This document shows positions 9,699 to 18,823 of a DNA stretch of 33,678 nt, one piece after another; within the stretch, counting starts at the first letter, position 1, and each line of letters begins with the position of its first letter. This DNA is from DAIDKA01 sp035503515 (lineage in GTDB: Bacteria; Pseudomonadota; Gammaproteobacteria; Steroidobacterales; Steroidobacteraceae). Location of the stretch: positions 1-33,678 of the forward strand of contig DATJTJ010000020.1 of assembly GCA_035503515.1 (NCBI GenBank), given 5' to 3'. Below the pieces are notes generated by a model. The model ran no database searches. It worked only from the letters and a program-made list of their open reading frames with translations, and was not told the origin of the DNA. Made by a program: the position numbers and the translations under genes.

Positions 9699-10973
9699 TC
9701 AGATGTCTGCCAGGGGACCGGAGGAATCGCTGAACTTGTCCAGCTTCACCCCGGCGCGCTGGACCATGGTCAGCAGGATGTTCGAATGCGGGGTGTCCTT
9801 CGGCATGGCCAGGTGCTGGCCACCCTTGATGCCGCCACCCTTGCCGAGCAGTACCTGCGGAATCGGGTTCTGGTTGTGCAGGTCGCTGTTGGCCATGTTG
9901 CTGCCGAACAGGATGATCGAATTGTCGAGGACGTTGCCGTTGCCTTCCTTGATGCTGGCCAGGCGCTTGGCGAAACGGTTGACACGATCGGTGTGCCAGG
10001 CCTGGATGCGCACCAGGCGCTCGAACTTCTCCGGATCCTCGCCGTGGTGCGAGAGCGGATGGAAGGCCTCATCGACGTTGACCTGCGGATAGGTGCGCAT
10101 GCTCGCTTCCTTCACCATGCGCATGGTGGCGATGCGCGTCTGCTGGGTCTGGAACGCCAGCGCGATCATCTCGAACTGGATGTCCAGCAGTTCGCCGAAG
10201 TCATCCGGCGCACCGAGCGGCGCATTCGGCAGGTTGCCGAGCGAATCCGCCTTGGCGGACAGTTTCTGCACCCGCTTCTCGACTTCGCGCACCGACTCGA
10301 GATAGTCGCTCACCAGGGCGCGATCGGAGGCATCCAGCTGGGCACTGAGACCTTTGCTGGTCTCCTGCACGTAATCGAGCAGGCTGCCGGTGGCCCGCAG
10401 CAGACCCTTGCGCTCCGCATTGGAGTCGCCGGGGCCGAACATGGTCGTGAACACGTGGCGCGGGTTGCCTTCGAGCGGCAGCCCCTGCCCGGAACTGTGG
10501 AAGTTGCACGAGCCGCCGGGTTCGCCGCACAACTCCAGCGAGGGCAGCGGCGTGTCGCCGCCGATCTGGCGCGCCGCCACCTGGTCGATGGAGATGCCGG
10601 CGTTGGGTCCCTCGTGGGGCGCCGTCGGGGCGAGGCAGGTGAGCCAGGTGGCCTCGACGATGCCGTGCGGATCGGTGCTCTCGGCCGGCTTGTTGCGCAG
10701 GTTCGTGACCACACTGACATACTCGCGCATGGGCTCCAGCGGCTTCAGGATCCGCGAGAACGTGAAATCCTTGCCGGTGCCCTCGGGCGTCCAGAACTTC
10801 TGCACGGCCCCGTGCGGAAAATAGACGAACCCCAGCCGCGGCTTCACGGCGGCGGCGGTGTCGGCGAACGCCGTGGCCGCCGGGATCATCGCATCGAGCA
10901 GCGGCAGCGCGATCGCCACGCCTGCGCCTTTGAGAACCGTGCGACGGGACAGATGCTTCTTGGTCAGGAACAT
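9699..10973 (-). CDS. Tat-exported DUF1552 (HXXSHH) protein
   Basis: A 424-aa member of the DUF1552 family, named for its HXXSHH motif, seen here as HPLSHH at residues 305-310. The N-terminus has a twin-arginine signal (SRRTVLK at 9-15) followed by a hydrophobic segment, so it is exported folded, often a sign of a cofactor. Other family features include RLGFVYFPHGA near 46-56 and a late segment with SIILFGSNMANSDLHN, typical of the alkaline-phosphatase-like/DUF1501 relatives. No biochemical function is established for this family. The gene starts 19 bases after the DUF1592-family gene with a clear GGAGG site. The two families are commonly encoded side by side, well known in planctomycetes and verrucomicrobia. 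Confidence 0.92.
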   Translation of the reverse strand: MFLTKKHLSRRTVLKGAGVAIALPLLDAMIPAATAFADTAAAVKPRLGFVYFPHGAVQKFWTPEGTGKDFTFSRILKPLEPMREYVSVVTNLRNKPAESTDPHGIVEATWLTCLAPTAPHEGPNAGISIDQVAARQIGGDTPLPSLELCGEPGGSCNFHSSGQGLPLEGNPRHVFTTMFGPGDSNAERKGLLRATGSLLDYVQETSKGLSAQLDASDRALVSDYLESVREVEKRVQKLSAKADSLGNLPNAPLGAPDDFGELLDIQFEMIALAFQTQQTRIATMRMVKEASMRTYPQVNVDEAFHPLSHHGEDPEKFERLVRIQAWHTDRVNRFAKRLASIKEGNGNVLDNSIILFGSNMANSDLHNQNPIPQVLLGKGGGIKGGQHLAMPKDTPHSNILLTMVQRAGVKLDKFSDSSGPLADI

Positions 10974-10992
10974 GGTTTTCAGCCTCCGTGCT

Positions 10993-13476
10993 CTAGGGTG
11001 CCGTGCGCAGATTCGACGCTTGCGTCGTCAGGTGCGTGGGCAGCGGAGTGGCGGGCGCGCGCTTGCGGAACGCGTCGCTGTTCACCACTCCCAGGACAAT
11101 GGACTCGAACCGGTAATTGTCGGCGGCCGCCTGGCGCACGATGCTGCGCACGGTGGGCATGTCGTAATACTCGACGGGCCGGCCGACCGCATAGGTCATC
11201 AGCTTCTCGGTGATGGTCTGCACCAGCTGCGGCCCACGCGCCGCCAGCGCCTTGTGCAGGTCCGCCGGACCGGCCATCTTCGTGCCGTCGGGCATGGTGG
11301 CGGCCGTATCGATCAGTTTGTGCGTCTGCGGGTCGATATTGCGGAATTCGCCGACGGTGTCGAAATTCTCGAGCGCGAAGCCCAGCGGATCCATGATCGA
11401 GTGGCACCCGGAACACGGCGGGTTGCGGCGGTGGACCTCGGTGCGCTCACGCACCGACAACGGCCGGCTGGGCACGAATGCGGTCAGGGTCGGCACGTTG
11501 GGCGGCGGATTGGTCTGCGGCGTCCCCAGGATGCGCTCCATGATCCATGCGCCCCGCAGCACCGGGGCCGTGCGATCCGGATTGGCGGTCGTCATCAGCA
11601 CCGCGCCCTTGCCCAGCAGGCCGAAGCGGTTCGGGTCGGTGAGCGTGACGCGGCGGAATTCGCCGCCCTTGATGTTCTCCATCCCGTACAGCAGGGCGAG
11701 CTGCTCGTTGACGTAGGTCTGGTTGTCGGTGAGCAGATCCACGACGCTGCGATCCGAGCGGAAGATGCTGTCGATGAACAGCGTCAGTTCCTTCTTGAAC
11801 AGCGGCCGCGGGTCGTACTGGCCGGATGCATAGCTGAACTCGGCCCGCGCCGGAGAAATGGTGTCCATCTTCGCGATGTTCAGCCACTGGAACGCGAAGT
11901 CGGTGGTGAGCGTGAGCGCGCGCGGATCGGCGAGCATCCGGTGCACCTGGGCCTTCAGCACCTCAGGCTGCGACAGCTGGTTCTTCTCGGCCAGATCCAG
12001 CAGTTCCTGGTCCGGGATGCTGCTCCAGAGGAAGAACGACAGGCGCGAGGCCAGTTCCACATCGCTCAGCGTGCGGATGTGATCGCTGGCCTCCTCCATG
12101 CGGAACAGGAAATTCGGGCTGGCGAGGATCGCCGACAGTGCATCGCGGATGCCGGTGTCGAACGTGCCCGCCTCGCGACCCTTCTGATAGAAGGCGAGCA
12201 GCGGCTGCATGTCGGCCTCGGTGACCGGGCGGCGGAACGCACGCTGCGCGAGATTCGCGATGATCTTCTGCGCGCAGGGCGCCTCCTCCGAGGCATTCGC
12301 GGGCGTACAGATGAAGATCCTGGCGCGGCTCGGCGTCAGGCTCATGCCGGTGATCTTGAGCGGCCCCTTGATCTGCATGGCATGCACGGCGTTCACGCGC
12401 TGCTGGCCGCCGTCGAGCACGTTCGGACGCACCCGCTCGTCGCTCTCGGCGTAGCTGCGGCGCAGGAAGGTGACGGCGAGCTTGTGCTGGCCGGCCGTGG
12501 CATGGAAGCGGATGTCACGCAGCCGGCTGTTCACGTGATAGACGCCGGCATCGAGGTTCTGGTCGATGTCCTTGTAATCCTTCTCACCGCCGACCTCGAC
12601 GCGGTGGATCTCCTTGCCGTCGAGCAGCACGATCACCGTGTTCTCGAACTCCAGTTTCGGCACTTCGCGCGCCATCGCCATGTCGCCGATGGTCAGGGAA
12701 TATTCGCCATCCGCCGGGAACCAGTGCTCTGCCACCATGCCGCCGCGGGTCCCGAACGGCATGCCGTCCTGATACTTCTCCTGATCGCCGGTACCCATCC
12801 CGGGACGCGGGTTGAGCGAGATGATCATGTTGGCGATGTTGCCGTAGGTCGTGTCGATCGGCGCCGCCTTCGGGTCACCCACCGCCTCGAGTGCCAGCGC
12901 GCGCGCCGCGGCGACGGACTGGTCGAGGAAGTTCGGCGTCACGCGCAACAGGTCGGCGTCGGTGTCGAAGCCGTCCTTGAGCGGGTCCTCGGGCAGCCAT
13001 GCCGCGCCATCGACATCCAGGCCGATCAGATCGTGCACGGCATTGGCGTATTCACGCCGGTTCAGGCGGCGCAGCGGCACACGCCCGGGATTCGTCTGGG
13101 TGCTGGCATCGTCCAGGGTGGTCTCCAGAAAGGAGACCAGGCTCTTGATGGTGCCGTTGTCCGGGCGCTTGTGGCCCGGCGGCGGCATCATGCCACCGCG
13201 CAGCTTGCGCACCGCCTGCTCCCAGATCTTGGCATCCTGGGGAATGGCATCGGCCGACATGGAATCGAACGCCACGCCGCCTGCCCAGTCGGTCACGTTG
13301 TGGCACTCGAAACAATAGGTCTGGATGACATTCCACTGGCCGTGAGTGGCATCCTTGGGGGGGCTAACAGCCGGGGCGGGAGCGACCGAATTGGCGGCCA
13401 CCGCGGCCGTGCCCGCGACCAGCGACAGGCCAGCGAGAACCAGAGTGGCGACGGCGGAAGTGGTGGACCAGCGCAT
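10993..13476 (-). CDS. Exported DUF1592/DUF1588-family cytochrome-like protein
   Basis: An 827-aa protein with a Sec signal peptide. A first CxxCH (CFECH, residues 55-59) sits in a short cytochrome-like domain with MMPPPGHKRP downstream. PSD3/DUF1587 follows (RRLNRREYANAVHDLIG), then a beta-rich middle resembling a carbohydrate-binding or sensor module (about 250-390). Next come DUF1595 (AFRRPVTEADMQPLL), DUF1592 (LASRLSFFLWSSIPD), and DUF1588 with a second CxxCH in CSGCHSIMDPLGFALENFD (about 688-706). DUF1585 (KLMTYAVGRPVEYYD) completes the chain. The two CxxCH suggest two covalent hemes. The ATG at 13476 is preferred over one 52 codons upstream because only it gives a proper signal peptide. 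It is first in the cassette, after a promoter-like site. Molecular function is unknown; a periplasmic redox role is inferred. Confidence 0.92.
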   Translation of the reverse strand: MRWSTTSAVATLVLAGLSLVAGTAAVAANSVAPAPAVSPPKDATHGQWNVIQTYCFECHNVTDWAGGVAFDSMSADAIPQDAKIWEQAVRKLRGGMMPPPGHKRPDNGTIKSLVSFLETTLDDASTQTNPGRVPLRRLNRREYANAVHDLIGLDVDGAAWLPEDPLKDGFDTDADLLRVTPNFLDQSVAAARALALEAVGDPKAAPIDTTYGNIANMIISLNPRPGMGTGDQEKYQDGMPFGTRGGMVAEHWFPADGEYSLTIGDMAMAREVPKLEFENTVIVLLDGKEIHRVEVGGEKDYKDIDQNLDAGVYHVNSRLRDIRFHATAGQHKLAVTFLRRSYAESDERVRPNVLDGGQQRVNAVHAMQIKGPLKITGMSLTPSRARIFICTPANASEEAPCAQKIIANLAQRAFRRPVTEADMQPLLAFYQKGREAGTFDTGIRDALSAILASPNFLFRMEEASDHIRTLSDVELASRLSFFLWSSIPDQELLDLAEKNQLSQPEVLKAQVHRMLADPRALTLTTDFAFQWLNIAKMDTISPARAEFSYASGQYDPRPLFKKELTLFIDSIFRSDRSVVDLLTDNQTYVNEQLALLYGMENIKGGEFRRVTLTDPNRFGLLGKGAVLMTTANPDRTAPVLRGAWIMERILGTPQTNPPPNVPTLTAFVPSRPLSVRERTEVHRRNPPCSGCHSIMDPLGFALENFDTVGEFRNIDPQTHKLIDTAATMPDGTKMAGPADLHKALAARGPQLVQTITEKLMTYAVGRPVEYYDMPTVRSIVRQAAADNYRFESIVLGVVNSDAFRKRAPATPLPTHLTTQASNLRTAP

Positions 13477-13507
13477 TGAAATCACTCGCAAACCCCCGGG
13501 GTAGCCG

Positions 13508-13524
13508 CCTCCGCACGCCGGAGG
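13508..13524. other. Hairpin in the 5' leader of the DUF1592-family gene
   Basis: CCTCCG and CGGAGG form a perfect 6-base stem with a 5-base loop, between the promoter-like site and the ATG at 13476. It would be transcribed as part of the leader. No T-run follows. Confidence 0.35.
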
Positions 13525-13530
13525 TTGCCT

Positions 13531-13555
13531 AGCTGACAGGTTAGTATAGCCAGCT
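13531..13555 (-). promoter_or_regulatory. Candidate promoter with overlapping inverted repeat
   Basis: TATACT (13548-13543 on minus) is a good -10, with TTGGCA 20 bases upstream as a distant -35 candidate. The arms AGCTGAC (13531-13537) and GCCAGCT (13549-13555) match at 6 of 7 positions and straddle the -10, which would suit a repressor site. The rest of 13477-13766 shows no gene. Confidence 0.4.
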
Positions 13556-13766
13556 ATTTTTGACGTGCTGCCAAGAGTCACGAACTGCGGTCTCGCGTCG
13601 ACCAACGGCACCCCATCACCCTCGAATATCATCCAGCCTCAAGGTTGAGCTCGGTCCGCCCGCGAGGGTCCTCTTCGGCAGCGGTTGTCATTGCAACAGG
13701 TGCCCCCGACCCCCGCCGCGCGCTGGCCTGCAGTTCTGCACGAATGCTGTAACAGTTTGATTTTAA

Positions 13767-16367
13767 ATGAAAAATATCGACATTTCGGCGCACACGCCGG
13801 TGATGCAGCAATACCTGCGGCTGAAGGCCCAGTACCCGGACGTCCTGCTGTTTTACCGAATGGGGGACTTCTACGAGCTGTTCTTCGAGGACGCGCGACG
13901 CGCCGCAGCATTGCTCGACATCACCCTGACTGCCCGCGGGCAGTCCGCGGGGCAGCCGATTCCCATGGCCGGTGTGCCCGCCCACAGTGCGGAAGGGTAC
14001 CTGGCGCGGCTGGTCCGCAAGGGCGAAAGCGTGGCGGTCTGCGAGCAGATGGGCGACCCGGCGCTCGCCAAGGGCCCGGTCGAGCGGCAGGTGGTCCGGG
14101 TCGTGACCCCCGGCACCGTGACCGATGCCGCGTTGCTCGACGACCGGCGCGAAACCCTGCTCGCCGCGGTGGCGCGCGACGCAGACGCGTTCGGTCTGGC
14201 GTGGCTGGATCTGGCCGCGGGCCGTTTCACACTCCTGGAGGCCGCCGGACTTGCGGCCCTGACGAGCGAGCTGGAACGACTGCAGCCGGCCGAACTGCTG
14301 CTGAGCGAAACCGCCGCGCGGGAGGGCCTGGAACGTCCCGGCACGGCGCTGCGCGCCCGTCCGCCCTGGCACTTCGAGCAGGAGGCCTGCGAGCGGGCCC
14401 TCATCCGGCAGCTGGGGACGCTCGACCTGCAGGGGTTCGGCCTGGCGCGCGACTCGCTGGCGCTGGCCGCGGCCGGGGCGCTGCTGCAGTACGTGTCCGA
14501 GACGCAGAAGGCCGCGGTGCCGCACATCCGCGCCCTGAACGTGGAACACCGCGGCGATGCGCTGATGCTCGATGCGGCGACCCGCCGCAACCTGGAGCTG
14601 GATTCCTCGCTCTCCGGGAATCCCGGGGCGACCCTGTTCGCCCTCATCGATCACTGCATCACGGCCATGGGATCGCGACACCTGCGGCGCTGGTTGAACC
14701 GCACCCTGACCGACCAGGCGGCGCTGCGCCAGCGCTACCAGGCGATCGCGGCGCTGATCGACCGCCGCCGGTTCGAGGCGTTGCGCCAGCCGCTGGAAGG
14801 CATCGGAGACATCGAGCGCATCCTGTCGCGCGTGGCGCTGCGGTCGGCCCGCCCGCGGGACCTCGCGCAGCTGCGCAGTGCGGTCGCCCTGCTGCCGCAG
14901 CTCGCGGATGCCGCGGCGGGACCCGCGGCGGACTCGCCCCTGCTGCAGGGCCTGCTGGCCGGCACCGGTCTGCACGCGGATGTGCACGCCCTGCTCGCCC
15001 GGGCCATCGCTCCTGAGCCTCCGCCACTGCTGCGTGACGGCGAGGTCATCGCGGCCGGCCATGATGCGCAGCTGGATGAACTGCGGCACATCGCGACCCA
15101 TACCGACGCCTTCCTGCTGGAACTCGAGGGGCGGGAACGCGAGCGCGCGGGGATTCCCGGCCTGAAACTGGGATTCAACCGTGTCCAGGGTTTCTTCATC
15201 GAGGTCTCACGCAAGGATGCCGAGCGCGTGCCCGCCGACTACGTGCGCCGTCAGACGGTGAAATCGGCGGAGCGCTTCATCACCACGGAACTCAAGAGCT
15301 TCGAGGACAAGGTGCTGAGCGCCCGCGAGCGCGCCCTGGCGCGCGAGCGCGAACTCTACGACATCGTCCTCACCGAGCTGATCGGGCGCCTGGGACCGCT
15401 GCAGGCGACCGCGGCGGCGGTTGCCGAGTTCGACGCCCTCGCAAGCCTGGCCGACCGGGCCTGCGCGCTGCAGTGGATCCAGCCGCAGCTGACCTCACAG
15501 CCGCGGCTGCATATCGAGGCCGGGCGGCATCCGGTCGTGGAGCGGTTCCTGGCCAGTGGCTCCTTCGTGCCCAATGACCTCGCCCTCGATGAACGGCGGC
15601 GGATGCTGGTCATCACGGGTCCCAACATGGGCGGCAAGTCGACCTACATGCGCCAGACGGCACTGATCACCATCCTGGCGCACATGGGCAGCTTCGTTCC
15701 GGCCGATCGTGCCGTGATCGGGCCGGTGGACCGGATCTTCACCCGCATCGGCGCCGCCGATGATCTGGCCGGCGGCCGCTCCACGTTCATGGTCGAGATG
15801 ACCGAAGCGGCCAACATCCTCAACAATGCGACCGCGAACAGTCTCATCCTCATGGATGAGATCGGCCGCGGCACCAGCACCTTCGATGGCCTGTCGCTCG
15901 CCTGGGCCATTGCCCGCCACATCGCCACCCGGACCCGTGCGTTCACCCTGTTTGCCACGCATTATTTCGAACTGACGACGCTGGCAGGCGAGCTCGAGTC
16001 CTGCGTCAACGTGCACCTTACCGCCACCGAGCACGCCGATGGCATCGTCTTCCTGCACGCGGTCAAGGAAGGGCCGGCCGACCGCAGTTACGGCCTGCAG
16101 GTGGCGCAGCTGGCCGGGGTGCCGCGCGAGATCATCGCCCGTGCGCGGCGCTTCCTGCTTGCGCTCGAGAACCAGCGCGACAGCCGACGGCCGGTGAGTC
16201 CGCAGGGCGAGCTGCCGCTGCTAGCGCAGTCCGCGCCGGAGGCGGCCGCGCCGGACGAAGCCGACCGGGCCCTTGCCGCCGCGGTGCGCGAATTGAATCC
16301 CGACGAGCTGTCGCCGAAGGCCGCCCTCGAGGCGCTGTACCGGCTGCGGGGGCTGCTGAAGTCCTAA
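13767..16367 (+). CDS. mutS: DNA mismatch repair protein MutS
   Basis: Recognises base mismatches and small loops and recruits MutL. Its 866 aa match the family. The mismatch-contacting Phe-x-Glu lies in DFYELF (Phe35, Glu37). Connector, core and clamp domains follow, then the ATPase with Walker A GPNMGGKST (618-626) and Walker B/signature LMDEIGRGTSTFDG (about 695-708). A C-terminal helix-turn-helix for dimerisation and a short tetramerisation tail complete it. The ATG at 13767 fits the family start, though the ribosome site is weak. It is divergent from the exported cassette and convergent with aspS, with only 4 bases between the stops. mutS near cinA-recA is common in this class. Confidence 0.98.
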   Translation: MKNIDISAHTPVMQQYLRLKAQYPDVLLFYRMGDFYELFFEDARRAAALLDITLTARGQSAGQPIPMAGVPAHSAEGYLARLVRKGESVAVCEQMGDPALAKGPVERQVVRVVTPGTVTDAALLDDRRETLLAAVARDADAFGLAWLDLAAGRFTLLEAAGLAALTSELERLQPAELLLSETAAREGLERPGTALRARPPWHFEQEACERALIRQLGTLDLQGFGLARDSLALAAAGALLQYVSETQKAAVPHIRALNVEHRGDALMLDAATRRNLELDSSLSGNPGATLFALIDHCITAMGSRHLRRWLNRTLTDQAALRQRYQAIAALIDRRRFEALRQPLEGIGDIERILSRVALRSARPRDLAQLRSAVALLPQLADAAAGPAADSPLLQGLLAGTGLHADVHALLARAIAPEPPPLLRDGEVIAAGHDAQLDELRHIATHTDAFLLELEGRERERAGIPGLKLGFNRVQGFFIEVSRKDAERVPADYVRRQTVKSAERFITTELKSFEDKVLSARERALARERELYDIVLTELIGRLGPLQATAAAVAEFDALASLADRACALQWIQPQLTSQPRLHIEAGRHPVVERFLASGSFVPNDLALDERRRMLVITGPNMGGKSTYMRQTALITILAHMGSFVPADRAVIGPVDRIFTRIGAADDLAGGRSTFMVEMTEAANILNNATANSLILMDEIGRGTSTFDGLSLAWAIARHIATRTRAFTLFATHYFELTTLAGELESCVNVHLTATEHADGIVFLHAVKEGPADRSYGLQVAQLAGVPREIIARARRFLLALENQRDSRRPVSPQGELPLLAQSAPEAAAPDEADRALAAAVRELNPDELSPKAALEALYRLRGLLKS

Positions 16368-16371
16368 GCGG

Positions 16372-18147
16372 TCAGGCCGGCGGTGGCGGCGTGCGCACCC
16401 GGATGTGCAGCTCGCGCAGCTGCTGCTCGCTCACCTCCGAGGGTGCATCGGTCATCTGGTCGGCCGCCGTCTGCGTCTTGGGGAAGGCGATCACGTCGCG
16501 GATGCTCTCGGCGCCGGCCATCAGCATGGCCAGCCGGTCCAGTCCGAAGGCGATCCCGCCGTGCGGCGGCGCGCCGAACTTCAGGGCATCGAGCAGGAAT
16601 CCGAACTTCTCGGCGGCGGCCTCGGCGCCGATGCCCAGCAGTTCGAACACGGCCGACTGCAGTTCCTGGCGGTGGATACGCACCGAACCACCGCCGATCT
16701 CCGAACCGTTGAGGACGATGTCGTAGGCCTTGGCGAGCGCGGCACCGGGATCCCTCCCCAGTGCGGCCGGGTCTTCGTTCACCGGTGAGGTGAAGGGGTG
16801 GTGCATGGCGACCCAGCGCCTGGCCTCGGCATCCCATTCGAACATCGGAAAGTCGACGACCCACAGCGGTCGCCAGCCGGCCTCGACCAGCTTCAGATCC
16901 TGGCCGACCTTCAGGCGCAGCGCGCCGAGCGCATCGTTGACCACCTTGGCGCCGTCGGCGCCGAAGAAGATCAGGTCGTTGTCCTGCGCCGCGGTGCGCG
17001 ACAGGATGCCGGTCAGTGCCTGGTCATTCAGGAACTTGATGATCGGGGACTGCAGTCCCTCGCGTCCCTTCGCGACCTCGTTCACCTTCACGTAGGCGAG
17101 GCCCTTGGCGCCGTAGCGCGCGACGAACGCCGTATAGTCGTCGAGTTCCTTGCGCGTGAGGGCCCCGCCGCCCGGCACGCGCAGCGCCGCGACGCGGCCG
17201 GCAGGGTCGTTGGCAGGGCCTGCGAATACCTTGAAACTGCAGTCCTTCACCAGATCCGCCACGTCCACCAGTTCCAGCGCGATGCGCAGGTCCGGCTTGT
17301 CCGAGGCATAGCGGCGCATGGCCTCGGCGTAGGTCATGCGCGGGATCGGATCCGGCAGCGACACCTGCAGCACTTCGCGGAACAGATGCCGCAGCAGCCC
17401 TTCCATCAGCACCAGGATCTGTTCCTGGCCGAGGAAGGAGGTCTCGATATCCAGCTGCGTGAACTCAGGCTGCCGGTCGGCGCGCAGGTCCTCGTCCCGG
17501 AAGCAGCGCACGATCTGGTAGTAGCGATCGAAGCCCGCGACCATCAGCAGCTGCTTGAAGATCTGGGGCGACTGCGGCAATGCGAAGAACCTGCCGGCAT
17601 GGGTGCGGCTGGGGACCAGGTAGTCGCGCGCGCCTTCCGGGGTCGACTTGCCCAGCACCGGCGTCTCCAGATCGATGAAGCCGTTGCCGTCGAGGTAGGT
17701 GCGCATGGCGCGCGTGATGTCGTGCCGCTGGCGCAACCGCCGCGTCATGACCTCGCGCCGCAGGTCCAGGTAGCGGTACTTGAGCCGCACTTCCTCGCTG
17801 ACGTGCTCGTCCAGCTGGAACGGCAGCGGCTCGGAGCGGTTGAGCACGGTGAGTTCGCGGGCCAGCAGTTCCACCTGCCCGGACTTCAGGTGCGCGTTGA
17901 CCGTGCCGGCGGGGCGGCCGCGCACCTTGCCCTTCACCTGGATCACGAACTCGCTGCGCAGGCGCTCGGCCTCGGCGAACACCGCCTGGGAGTCCGGATC
18001 GAAGACCACCTGCACCAGGCCCTCGCGGTCCCGCAGATCGACGAAAATGACTCCGCCGTGGTCCCGGCGCCGATGGACCCAGCCGGCGACGGTCACCTCC
18101 TGCGAGGTGAGCTTTTCGTCGACGTTTCCGCAGTAATGAGTGCGCAT
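16372..18147 (-). CDS. aspS: Aspartyl-tRNA synthetase
   Basis: Charges tRNA-Asp. The 591-aa product has an N-terminal OB-fold anticodon domain (VAGWVHRRRDHGGVIFVDLRD), class II motif 2 (CFRDEDLRADRQPEFTQLD), a GAD-type insert, and motif 3 (GIAFGLDRLAML). The ATG at 18147 is chosen because it gives the family start MRTHYCG; an upstream start would overlap the DUF502 gene. It follows DUF502 by 13 bases and is probably in one operon with it. Whether it also charges tRNA-Asn cannot be settled here, since no amidotransferase or AsnRS gene lies in the window. Confidence 0.97.
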   Translation of the reverse strand: MRTHYCGNVDEKLTSQEVTVAGWVHRRRDHGGVIFVDLRDREGLVQVVFDPDSQAVFAEAERLRSEFVIQVKGKVRGRPAGTVNAHLKSGQVELLARELTVLNRSEPLPFQLDEHVSEEVRLKYRYLDLRREVMTRRLRQRHDITRAMRTYLDGNGFIDLETPVLGKSTPEGARDYLVPSRTHAGRFFALPQSPQIFKQLLMVAGFDRYYQIVRCFRDEDLRADRQPEFTQLDIETSFLGQEQILVLMEGLLRHLFREVLQVSLPDPIPRMTYAEAMRRYASDKPDLRIALELVDVADLVKDCSFKVFAGPANDPAGRVAALRVPGGGALTRKELDDYTAFVARYGAKGLAYVKVNEVAKGREGLQSPIIKFLNDQALTGILSRTAAQDNDLIFFGADGAKVVNDALGALRLKVGQDLKLVEAGWRPLWVVDFPMFEWDAEARRWVAMHHPFTSPVNEDPAALGRDPGAALAKAYDIVLNGSEIGGGSVRIHRQELQSAVFELLGIGAEAAAEKFGFLLDALKFGAPPHGGIAFGLDRLAMLMAGAESIRDVIAFPKTQTAADQMTDAPSEVSEQQLRELHIRVRTPPPPA

Positions 18148-18160
18148 AGGGCGCGGGATG

Positions 18161-18823
18161 TTACGGACGACCCGGCAAATGAGCAACCGGCGGTTCCGGC
18201 AGCACGACGCCGCAGGTCACGATCATTTTCATGGCGGCATCGATCGACATGTTGAGCCTGATCAGCTGCTCCTGGGGCACCAGGATGATGAATCCGGAAG
18301 TCGGATTCGGGGCCGCGGACACGAACACGCATTGCAGGTGCTGGCCGGTGCGGCGACTGACCTCCGCCACGTCCTCGGCCGTGACGAAACCGATGCTCCA
18401 GATGCCGGGGCGCGGATACTCCACCGCCACGACCTGGTGGAAGGAATTGCTGGAGGTCAGGACGCTCTCGGTGAAGCTGCGCACGCCGCCGTAGACCGAA
18501 CGCACCAGCGGGATGCGCTGCATGAGTTCTTCCCAGTAGCCGACCAGCTGCCGCCCGATGAGGTTGGTGACCAGCAGGCCCGTGAGCAGCACCACGACGA
18601 AGGCGAAGACCACTCCCAGGCCCGGCACGTGGAAGCCGAACAGGATGTCCGGCTGGTAGCGCTGCGGCAGCAGCACCAGGGTGCGGTCCATGAGCGCCAC
18701 GAAGAAGCTGACGACCCAGACGGTCGCGATGATCGGCAGCCACACCAGCGTGCCGGCCACCAGCAGCCGGCGCAGGCTTACGGAGCGCTTGCTGGGCTTC
18801 GGCGCGCGTGCCTCATCGGCCAC
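18161..18823 (-). CDS. DUF502 family membrane protein
   Basis: A 220-aa inner-membrane protein of unknown function. Two hydrophobic segments, about residues 20-45 (LLVAGTLVWLPIIATVWVVS) and 66-90 (VPGLGVVFAFVVVLLTGLLV), precede a soluble domain with the family motifs IPLVRSVYGGVRSF and NPTSGFIILVP. It starts with GTG and overlaps the preceding fmdB-like gene by 11 bases, so translation is probably coupled. In many proteobacteria a DUF502 gene sits between an FmdB-like gene and aspS, as here. Confidence 0.9.
   Translation of the reverse strand: MADEARAPKPSKRSVSLRRLLVAGTLVWLPIIATVWVVSFFVALMDRTLVLLPQRYQPDILFGFHVPGLGVVFAFVVVLLTGLLVTNLIGRQLVGYWEELMQRIPLVRSVYGGVRSFTESVLTSSNSFHQVVAVEYPRPGIWSIGFVTAEDVAEVSRRTGQHLQCVFVSAAPNPTSGFIILVPQEQLIRLNMSIDAAMKMIVTCGVVLPEPPVAHLPGRP

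Noticed and set aside
6950..9733. Open frame of 927 codons on plus, opposite the MBL-fold and ankyrin genes
   Set aside because: Low-complexity Arg/Gly/Val-rich translation with no recognisable domain; a mirror of high-GC codon use. The minus frames have clear families and signal peptides.
10858..13479. Open frame of 873 codons on plus, opposite the DUF1592-family gene
   Set aside because: Antisense shadow of a well-defined coding sequence in GC-rich DNA; no motifs.
16365..16375. Bidirectional terminator between mutS and aspS
   Set aside because: Only 4 bases separate the stop codons and no hairpin with a T-run is visible.
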